Assembly: GCA_947247005.1 (NCBI GenBank)
Contig: OX365949.1
Location: 5,280,001-5,344,000, forward strand
Reading direction: 5' to 3'
Length of the DNA: 64,000 nucleotides
DNA from: Spisula solida
Taxonomy: Eukaryota; Mollusca; Bivalvia; Venerida; Mactridae
Both the position numbers and the translations under genes were made by a program. Positions 50,201 to 62,200 of the stretch are shown here, one piece after another; the stretch's first letter is position 1, and each line of letters starts with the position of its first letter. The notes under the pieces were generated by a model, which worked only from the letters and a program-made list of their open reading frames with translations, was not told where the DNA came from and made no database searches.

Positions 50201-53200
50201 AAATGCTAAATGTTATTACCTTGTCAATGTATGACAATCAAAATGCTAAATGTTAATATTACCTTGTCAATGCACAGGCTGCTCCAGTAATTGGATAGAT
50301 CTGGTTTATAGTGACCTTGGAATGTGTTGGTCAGGTACATAGCTTCAGGTACATTAGGGTTCATTGTATTCTGGCTGTTCCACAGATTGTACAAGTTTCC
50401 GGGTACACCAGCAACTCCCTTCATCATGATCATCCAGTCTTTAAACAAACAACAAACATACATATATAAGGCTGAACTTAAAATATTCTTTGTTGACCCA
50501 ATCATATTTAGAATGGGTAAGTAAGTTAAATACTTTCTTTAGTGGCCTCCGTAGCTCAATGGTTAGCGCGCTTGCCGTCTAATCTGGCGACCCGGGTTCA
50601 AAACCGGATGGACGCACACATATATGCCTGCCATATTTCACCGGAAAGCTGACTGGCAAATAAAGGCTATGCTCGGCACTTTTTAATTGTTTCAGAATGA
50701 TAGTTATTGATCAAGACATACAAATAAAGAAAATTAAAAAACAACAATCATTAAATTTAAAATGCATACAAATTTACGAAATTTACAAGTAAGAAACAAG
50801 CCTGTAAACAAAAAATAACATTTTCATCCCCAATATTTCATAAAAGAATATTATTTCAATTTGAGCAATAAAATAGTTTTGGAAGGGCCATTTTTTCGGG
50901 AAGGCAGTGGAAGGGAAAACAAACAAAACACTTATTTTAGGCTTATCCATCACATAGCAGTGTGTCACTATTTACCATTTCTACAAAACTTTTTTCTTTT
51001 GATAAAAATAAATCTTTAACTTCCCCCTGTGTATTTCTTGTAGTCAATCTGCAATCAAGTTGATTCTTGTTGCTCCACTTTCAATACTAACAACTTAATG
51101 CAACATGGAGCACATTAGAGCCTTGCTCAAGATGGGCAAATTATGGGTCTTCCCCAAGAATGGCCGTCTTCCACCATATTAAGTTACATTATTGCATATA
51201 ACGAATAGTCTGATGTGTCAATCAATTCCACAAGTTCCATTAAACTAGAAAACCATGTACAGCCATGAGAAAATAAAATGAAGTAACCTATGCGAAGACA
51301 AGCTGATGTATCATAAGTTATATTTGTATAAATATATTATACTCACTGCTGTCAGGTAGTTGAACCGTCATTGTTGTTCCAGAGTTAGCTGTAGCACCTG
51401 AATATAAACACCTGATAGTTAGTACAACTAATGATAAACATATACTTTCAAAGACAATATATTGAAAAAAGTAATTGAATAAGTTTTGGGCATCTACAGT
51501 AAAATCATTAATAATCGTGGGGGATTTAATTTCATGGAATTAGAGGATGACCTCAACCACGAAATTAAATTCTTATTTAATAATTACACCATTAAATATG
51601 TCAAGTTTACAGTGGCTATACATACTAGCTTTCAAGTTCAGAGACAGAGTTTTTGTGAAGTTTACTTGCGTATACAAACATGTAGTAAAACAATTATTAT
51701 ATCTGTTTGATGTTTGATTGATTTCTGGTAATTCTTGTGAATTTTGACCTTGCCAATATTCATGAAATCCAAATTCTTGAAATAACTTCCCCACAAACTG
51801 GTTTTTTTCACAAAAACCACAAAATTTTGTCCCATGGAAATTAAATGATTTAAGAGTATGTAAGAGATAGAATAAGATGGCTTACCACACTTGTTGCAGT
51901 ACTTCTGGCAGTTATCAATGGCCCACTGTTCATAGACACCTTCACATGAAGTAGTCTTGTCATAAGCATCACAGTTGGGTAGTTTATCTACACACAATGT
52001 GGTGGCTGTTGGTGGATAGTATGTCACCACAGGAGGAGCGGCAGTGCCTGAAAATTGTTTATACAACATAAATACCACATCTTCCATGTGAGAATTACAG
52101 AACAATGTTCGCCATAGGGTGTGATAGCTATTTTATGACATCAGTTTTTGGCATGGTAATTTAATGTCGCCAGCTTAAATCTGTTGTCTCAGACATTGGT
52201 TGGACTCACAAACTATATTTATATGGATAAAAAGAATCAGAAACATTTCACAAATTCGTCACAAAAACAAATTAGTAAGCTAGACAAAGGCTTGCTAAAT
52301 AACCTGTGTTTTCTAGACTTGTTTAATGTTGATCTCCAAGACAACTCATGACGGATCCTTTATATGTCATAAATATTGAATCAACTTCTTTGACACAAAA
52401 CTTATTTCTCCAACATAGGGCCATAGATCCAGCAAATATTACCTAACCTAAAATTCCTGACAATATACACAACTAGGCTTGGTTAAAAGTATAATTTCTT
52501 GTTTCATTGAAATCTCACAATTGGTTAAGGACATCGAGTGCCGACGAACTTTGTCACATCCTAACATATTTGGTATTCATTGACCAATCAGAAATAATGA
52601 TTTAACTCAATGACTCAATAACTATAATGGGATTCAAACCCATAGGATATGGCACCGTCACCTAGCCATGCAAATTGTGAAAGCATTCGACCACATGATT
52701 ATCGTAACAACTCTTGTGTTATGCTGACATTCGGTACAACAGAATATTTGTTCAGCAACTATGACGGGAGGGAAAAAAATCCTGCACACTACATGTTATA
52801 ATAACCCGAAACACTCCAGGGAATAAAGCACTCACCACAAAGGTTGCATGATTTCTGACAGTTCTCCCGTGCCCATGGTTCATACACTCCGGTACAAGAT
52901 GAGGCCTCGTAAGCGTTACAGTTAGGTAGTTTATCCAGACATTGGTTGCTAGGAGGAGACTGAGTAGCTGAAAAAATAAATAAAATGATGACTGGTTTTG
53001 TTCAAATTGTGTGGATGCACACATATGCCTATCATATTTCAGCAGGAGGCTGACTGGTAAATAAATACTTTGCTCGGCATTTTATAAAGATTTAATTTAT
53101 ATTACAAATCAGCTAGGGGCATTTTGAAGGTGTTGCTATAGAGAAATTGTTGTTCTACAGAGGGACGTTCTGAAGAGGGTTGTACTGTAAATATGTTTAA

Positions 53201-56200
53201 ATTTACACTTACCACACAAGTTGCAGTAGGCCTTGCAGTTTTGTTGTGCCCATGCTTCGTATGGTGACTTACAGCTGACTTGTCCGTAAGTGGCACAGTT
53301 AGAGAGAGCATCGGCACATCCTGTTACATGTGGAGCGACTGTGTGGAATTGTGGAGTGGCGATAGTTGTCTGTGTGGGTGTGGTACATCTAGGTTCCTGG
53401 CAACATTGTCCGGGTAAGGTCACCATGCGACATGTAGGTGGTAGAGACGTGTATGTTGGACACCTGTTTTAGAGAAGTAAAAAGTCTTGAGACTGTCATG
53501 TGATTGCCATGTGACTGTCATGTGATTGCCATGTGACTGCAATGTGACTGTCATGTGACTAATTGTATGATCCGGATAATTATCTCATTTTAATTTATCA
53601 GCAGGCAAAGGTGTAGCAAATAAAGTTGTAGATTAATTTTTCAAATACAAATTCTAACTAGTTTAAAACTGACCAATGGTTAAAGAAACAAGCACAGAAA
53701 TCTTTCTGACATCACGAGGGTTGCCCGCAAGACTGTCGTAACAGCTTATTATTACAGTAGGAAGTACTACATTCTTGCAGACAACCCAAGTGTCAGACAT
53801 CTATCCAGACTTCCAGCACAAAAACAAGATGTCTCCTCCACTATGTTGTTTTTATATCAGACGATAGTTATGATAACAATGTGGAAATAAGGGAAACATG
53901 AGGAATATGATAACAATGTGGAAATAAGTGAAACGTGAGGAATATGATACAATATACACTTACAATGGTGTACAACTGTACATTCCATGTGGAGCATCCG
54001 TACACTGACAGGAATAATCACAAGCATCGTCCCATCTTTGACCTTGACTGTAAATCTTTCCTTTGTATACGCATTGGTCTGAAATACATGGATGGTAATT
54101 AATATAGTCTGCTGATGATAACAATAGCTTTTGTGTACAAATAAACATGAAAATTAAATCCATTTTGATGTTCATTTTTGTTCAATCTTGTGCATATTAA
54201 CTTTTAATGATATACTCTTGAAATCTACATTGATAAAAAGCGGTCATAATATAACAAGGTTCTTGCCTTGAATATATAAACGAGCAAAATCGTGCAATAT
54301 CGGTCCTTCAGATTTGTATTGGTATTACACCTTGAGTGTCTTTGTGATACGTCCCGTTAATGAAAACATACAAACAGGATTACAAATATAGAAAATACAT
54401 CAGCTGTTTAATTATGCTAATTGAAGGTGGAGAATCATGTCAAATTCTCCATACTATATGGTATATCAAGCAACAAAGTGAGAAATAATTTTACATGAAA
54501 GCATGTAATCCAAGGTAAACATAAACTCACTTGTATATCCACTTGTTGAGCCTCCAGTGCCTGTAGCTGTTCCAGTGCCTGTAGCTGTTCCAGTGCTTGG
54601 ATTGTATCCTGGTCGGAAACCTCCCATTCCTGGTTGGTATGAACCATATACTGGGTATGATGTGTCTGGGTTGGTTACAGGGTTGAATTTGCTTCCGTCG
54701 GGTTTCATACAAATTGGTTGATCGCAGCATTGACCGGCGGCTTTCACAGTGTAACAACCTTGTGGTAGGGTGTATTTAGCACATCTGTAATAGTGATATA
54801 TCACATCTAATTTATGCTCTTTAAAGATTAAATGCTTTGATATTTATTTGCGTAATATAACAGTTAATTGATATTCCTCTCTTGATATTTCATTAGTTTT
54901 AATTCTTACCATATTTTCTACAAGTCTGAATAATGTTAAGTTAGATTTAAAGCATAATGATCACAAATATGTAAACTTATATTTTTAATCAAATGTTTAT
55001 TATTAAACATGATGAATCATGCCTTGTTATCACCCTCTTTCATAATATAATAATAATTCAGTGGAACGCGACTCGAGACATGTCTCACGACACAGGTATG
55101 GATTAAGTTATCATTGTTCAATCAGAAGGAGATTGTCTCCCTTTGTCGATTCTGTAGTATAGATTGTCTCCCTTTGTCCATAATAAAGTGGATTTATAAA
55201 GATAGTCTCCCTTTGTCCATTCAGCAGTATAGGAATAAACAAAGAGAGACAATTACACAAAGGGAGGTAATTAACTTACTGAGGTTTGCATTGATAATAT
55301 CCAGTCTTGGCATCCATACATTGACAGGAGTAATCACATCCATCATTCCATACTTCTCCTTGGTTGTACAATCTGCTCTTGTACACACATTGATCTATAA
55401 AACAATACCAGCAAATATAACAATCATATTCTTTTTTACTATCTCTCTATCGAGTGTAAACATTCAACTACAACTGTTTAGTGCTGTGTATGTAATTCCA
55501 TTCAATTACCAGCGTTTCAGGATTTTGCCTTTATAATTTTTTCTATAGATAAAACATTGAACAGATATAAAGGTATTCTTTATTTCAGATTTGAATTTCC
55601 AGCCAGCAGTATTCCGATCGTATGAGTGTCTACGCAGTCACATTGTCTTTACACTAAGGTAGTTTGTCCCTGAAAGCTCCCTTACATTCTATTTCGTTCT
55701 GGAACCTCCCTTACATTCTATCTCGTTCTGGAACCTCCCTTACATTATATCTCGTTCTGGAACCTCCCTTACATTCTATCTACTCTTGTATACACAATGA
55801 TCTATAAAACAACATCATGAAACATAACCAGCACATTTCGAGTATTGATCAGAAAATAAAAATTCAACAAGAAAACTTTTGTTATAATTATGTTCTGTTT
55901 GATCATCTATGTTTTAGAATTATGCCTACATTTTTTGTTATTCATATGCATTTAGAACCACTTTAGAATCATCCAACGGACTATAAAATACCATATGGCT
56001 TTCCTAAAATGAAAGTAGTCTTTATCTTTTTCAGGTTTGAAAAACCATTAACATTTCCTAAAATCAAGAAAAAAATGTTAGAAATTTCTAAATTGTTCAT
56101 GGTACTTACTTCTGATGCTGCCCGATGTAACTCCTGGTGGAAGAGCATATCCGCTGCCTGGGTACTGAGTGTTTCCTCCAATGATAGGCTGGGTACCTGA

Positions 56201-59200
56201 TGGGTAGATGACCTGTGGTGCAGTACCAGTGTTTGGTGCTGGTGTCATGCCGGGAGCCAGAGTTGGAGCAGGTGTAGGTACCAGCATAGGTGCTGGGTTG
56301 TAGTTACCAAGTTGTGGAATATTACAGGACATAGCCTTACAGCACATACCGGGGATGGTGTTCATTGTACAGTAAGATGGAATATTGCTGGGGTATTGTG
56401 GACACCTGAGAATTAAACAAATGGAGACCACTTTACACATAAACTAAATATAATACATATATCATACAGACCCATACCTTATTCAGTTTTTCCCATGTGA
56501 AGGTATTATGAAGTCATTTTAAGAGCATGCCATCATTACACTTCATGCTTCCTACTCTTTTTTTCCTCTCAAGAGGGTTTTCATGATTTGTAGATGGAAC
56601 ATTAGGAGTACTACTACAGAACATTAAAATGTCACTATTTCCAAAATTAAGATATTTGTGATATTTCCTCGGTCCCTAACCAAAATAGTGTAAAGAAGGA
56701 CTGTAAGAAATCTTACTTAGATGTACAGGTGTACAATCCTTTGACACCATCGACACAAGTACATGTGTATGTACAACCATCATCCCAAGAGTCACCTTGT
56801 TTGTGAGATGTTCCCTTGTACACGCACATATCTATAATATGAATAATTCATTGATTTGATATGTCAGAAACCAATATAAAACCTTATACACACACATATC
56901 TACAATATAAAGAACCCACTGCTTAAATATGTCAGAAACTAATAAAATCTATCAAAATCACTCAACATTGCTTTGTCTCCCACAATTAGAGAGGACATTT
57001 ACTTAACAGAAATAACACATTTATAGTTAAAAGGCCAATGATTTGGGAAACATTCTATTTTGCTATTTTTCAAGCTGTTTTTCTAGTCATACAGTAGACT
57101 GCAGACAGTTTATCTAACAACTTTGCATAGAATGAATTACCTATTCTACTTTGCCGATGTCATGGAAGTGCATATACTGTCGAGACATATTCATAGCTAA
57201 TTGAAGTCCTAGATATTCAATTTATACTAATTTATGTAATTTATTAGGTCGAATTACAAAACAAGTTTTTCCAACTTATATTGATCACTCTGGACACCTC
57301 ATTCCTGATGTTATTAATGCCAGAAGGGTATAAGAGAAGAGATAGCTTAGCCTGGGATTGAACCTGGGACCTCACACACTCGAAGCGGATGCTCTACCAG
57401 TAAGCTATCGAGGAGGCGGTAGTAGAAATTCTAGAACAAGGAGTATCTCAAATAAGATAGAATAATTTAAAGGATTCTCATAAATAATTGAAATTAGTAT
57501 CTACCTCTTGTTCCTGAGATCTGTCCTGGGATAGGGGCTGGCTTTCCACTGCCAGAGAACTGTGTATGTGTACCTATTGGTACAACATTGGTTCCCGATG
57601 GTCCAGTTGTTTGGGTACCAGTAGCAGTTACAGGTGTAAGGGAACCAGAACACTGAGGTTTGGTACAACAAGCATCTTGTGGGTCCTTGACAAGATAACA
57701 TGTGCTTGGTAAGTCTGAGTATACCTGGCATCTGAAATGTAGGAGCAAATATATATATACAGTCATGTATAACATGTGCTTGGTAAGTCTGAGTATACCT
57801 GACATCTAAAATATAGGAGCAAATATAAATATACAGTCAGGTATAACATGCGCTTGGTAAGTCTGAGTATACCTGACATCTAAAATATAGGAGCAAATAT
57901 ATATATACAGTCATGTATAACATGTGCTTGGTAAGTCTGAGTATACCTGACATCTAAAATATAGGAGCAAATATATATATACAGTCATGTTTTGATACAT
58001 TTTCACACAATATACTGACATATTAGTAAACAGTCATATATTGATACTATGATACCTAATGTAGTGACATATTCAAATCCTGACATCATTTTCACACTTT
58101 AAGGCATCACAGGACTAAATTAATGCAAGGTGATAAAGAACATCGTACCTAGCAGTACATCTGTATGAGTTGGTGGCTGGATCCATGCAGACACAGTTGT
58201 AATCACAGCCATCTTGCCATGTTGTACCTTGTGCATGCTGGGACATATCCTTGTAGATACACTTGTCTAAAAAACAACAAAAAGCTAAACTCAAACTCAC
58301 AATTTTACTTCAACTAAATAATATTATATGTTTCCACTTTAGTACAATGTAGCTAAAATTAAATGTCCTTTTAGGAAAAAAATAAAGTCAAAGTCTTATT
58401 GAAGGCCTATAATTATTTTTAATAGTTTTTCTCCACAATAAATCATTGTGAGATAACTTATGGTCATGTGATATACATCATGTGTCATGTGATATACATA
58501 ATGGTCACATTATATACATAATGGTCATGTGACATACATAATGGTCATGTGACATACATAATGGTCATGTGACATACATAATGGTCATGTGACATACATA
58601 ATGGTAGACAGTTACATGATTACCTCTAATTCCTGTCATTGATGTTGGGGTAATTGGTTGGTTGGATCCGGAGGGTCCGGTATTCTGTCCAGGGTTCAAT
58701 GTTTGTGGTTGGCCGGTAATTGGTGCACCGGTACCTGGGTTAACAGTCTGTGGGGCCACAGTACCTGGATTAACAGTCTGTGGGGCCACAGTACCTGGAT
58801 TAACAGTCTGTGGGGCCACAGTACCTGGGGCTGGTGTAGGGATCTGGGTGATGTCACATCTAGCTGTCTTACAACAACTGTCGTTAGGATCCTGTATGTA
58901 GGTACAGTAGGATGGGAGGTTGACATATCGTGGACATCTGAAACACATCATCAGCATGTAGAATGTTTTACCAAATACGAAAATGGTAATTATTCAACCC
59001 TTTACTCCATAAATACAATAATTAACACCCATTGAATGTATTCTGATAATGAAAATGAAGGGGAGACAATCTAGTTACAGAAATGGACTTAACAAGCTAT
59101 CTTATCAAGGGAGATCATTCTTGATATATTTCTCTCAAAAATCTGTACTAGAGATGTTTACACTACCTGATTACTCTTATCGTAACAAAACAGGGTTATA

Positions 59201-62200
59201 GAGTAAATGATCGATACAGTGTCACACTGGATTATAAAATATAAAGGTACAATTACATGCTAAACGTTTCGCTTTACAAAAATTCAGCAAAAATTCTCCA
59301 ATGATAACCAAGCACAGACGACTTGCGACTTAAGGGTTAAATGTACAGTAGACTGAGCAGATGAATGTCTGGAACTAGACTTAAAAACTTGTACTTTAAC
59401 TGTTTATATCTTACCTTTCTTGACATCTGTATTGTCCTCTCATTTGATCAACACATGTACAGTGGTATTGGCATGCATCATCCCAAGTCTGTCCCTGGCT
59501 GTAGGCTTTACCCTTGTATACGCACATTTCTATAATAACAACAAGAGTATATAGTAAATCATTGCTTTTCCATTCAGGGGAGAGATGTAACTTTTCCATT
59601 CAGGGGAGAGATGTAACTTTTCCATTCAGGGGAGAGATGTAACTTTTCCATTCAGGGGAGAGATGTAACTTTTCCATTCAAGGGAGAGATGTAACTTTTC
59701 CATTCAGGGGAGAGATGTAACTTTTCCATTTAGGGGAGAGATGTAACTTTTCCATTCAGGGGAGAGGTGTAACTTTTCCATTCAGGGGAGAGATGTTACT
59801 TTTCCATTCAGGGGAGAGATTTAACTTTTCTATTCAGGGGAGGGGGTAACTTTTCCAGGGGAGAGATGTAACTTTTCCATTTAGGGGAGGGATGTAACTT
59901 TTCCGTTAAGGGGAGGGATGTAACTTTTCCATTCAGGGGAGGGATGTAACTTAGTTGTAAGAACTTTATGGCTCAACTCTAATTTGCTGATAAAATACAT
60001 ATGTTGTTATATGTCAATAAAGTATGTTTAAATATCATTGCTTTTCCTACATATAGTCTTACTGCAACACAATATCAGGGGTTCAATAAAATTAGACCCT
60101 TGAAAGGACCTTTTGACCCCTTAATTTCTAAAAAAAACACATTTGCGTTCCTCTTGATTTTGATTGAAGGATAGTATTATCTTTAAATGACAGGTATTTT
60201 TGCTATAAAATGCTAAAATCCAGTACAAAACTATAAAAAAATGACTTGAGAATCTGCTCATAGTGGAAGCCTAAATATCTCAATCAAGATTAAGATAACT
60301 TACTGCTGGTTCCCGAGGTTCCTGGGTTAGGGTTGTTATTGCTGGATCCCGAGATAACAGCTGGTACATAGGTGGGTACCACAATCATTGGTTGAGGTGT
60401 GGTAGATGGATTGTTTCCATTGATAGTAGGACCGGTTCCTGGTTGATAGATGATTGGATTTGGTGTTGTGAAGGTGTTACATTGGGGAACCAGACAACAG
60501 TTGTCATTTGGATCAGTGATCATCTTGCAGTTAGCAGCTACATTGTTATAGCTTGGACATCTGAATTACATAAAACAAACTCACTTTAAAATCAGACCAT
60601 TATTTTGCTTTATAATAAACAAACACAAAACTGTATTGTGCAGCGATCATTCGATATCAAAGAAATTACAAATAATATTAAGAATTTCTACATCAATATT
60701 TTTATAGTCAGGAGCCATGACTCCCTCACATATAGCACAGCATATCATGTTTGAATGTTTCCTACACATACAGAACAGGACCGTATCCAGAGACAAAAAT
60801 GCACCAAGGCAAATATGTTCTATGGTCTATTTGGTCTTATTTTGGTAATTTCTCAAATCTTCACTGAGACAAACACATCAGTGTGTCTCGGCGCCGCTAT
60901 GGGCCTGCAGTAGTCGCAAATAAAATTTTGTGAGAAAAAATTATATTAGAAACATACACCATAGTCTTCAGGTCATGTGACATACATTATGGTCACATGA
61001 TATACTAAATGGTCATGTGACAGATTAAATTATGTTGATCAGTTACCTGTCAGAGCATGAGTAGTAACCAGTTGATACATCGTCACAGCGACATTTCTTG
61101 TCACAGCCATCATCCCAGGTCTGTCCTTGTGTGTAGTAGACACCCTTGTATACGCAGTAACCTATAGAAGAAGGATATATTGCAGTTAGAATACAGAGGA
61201 GGAGCGTTCAATTATAAGGATTAAATATGATGAACTAGGCTTGAATTCTATGCCGAAATCTTAACTTGTTTATGTGCTTTCTAAATTTAAAAAAATCATG
61301 TACTGGTACAAAATGTAGTTAGAAAGAAATTAATTGGAGACTTTGATTTCATTCATTAGTTGATCCTTGTTAATTTGAGCTGAAGAAATGAAAGGTTCTG
61401 TGTCGTCCTCCATTCTGATGATGCAGGGGCATACAAATGAATGTTCACATGGTCACTAGTAAAATACATTGTGAATATCTTATGGAAAACAGAAATGGCA
61501 GTCAGCACTAAACAATGTTTTAAATTACTAAAGTAACAAAATGCATGGAGTGTTGGTGTTACCTGGTGGTGGTACTGTGATGGGTTGTGGAGCCAGTGTA
61601 ACCTGTCCTGGTCTTGGTGTCAGGTATGGGTTTGGTGCTGGAGTTGGGATACCACCTGTTGGGAATGGTGTTGGGTTGACGTAGTCACAGAATGGTACCT
61701 GGCAACATGTATCCTTAGGATCTTGAACCATGACACACTGTGGAGGTACTTGTGGGTAATCAGTACATCTGGAAATCAAACAGTAATATTCTGATTACAA
61801 TAATAGAAACAAGAGATAGGTTAGTGGTACCAAAACGTAGGTCTACAACAAGGGGCCATAACTATTGCAATATTCATCTTACCTGAAATTCCTGTCTTAG
61901 TTCCTTGAGTATACTTTTGTTCTGTTAGAAAATACTTTTGTTTTTCTTAAAAAATACTTTTGTGTTCTTAGAAAATACTTAGAAAATACTTTTGTTTTGT
62001 TAGAAAATACTTTTGTTTTGTTAGAAAATACTTTTGTTTTTCTTAAAAAATACTTTTGTGTTCTTAGAAAATACTTTTGTTTTCTTAGAAAACTCACCGT
62101 TTGGTACAACTGTATTGTCCAGTCATATCATCCACACAGATACAATGATAATCACAACCATCATCAAATGTTTGTCCCTTACTGTATGCCTTACCATTGT

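Noticed and set aside
51886..53463. ShKT domains as a venom-type toxin
   Set aside because: Three ShKT domains inside a large VWC matrix-type protein are a common structural use of the fold; nothing indicates a stand-alone toxin.
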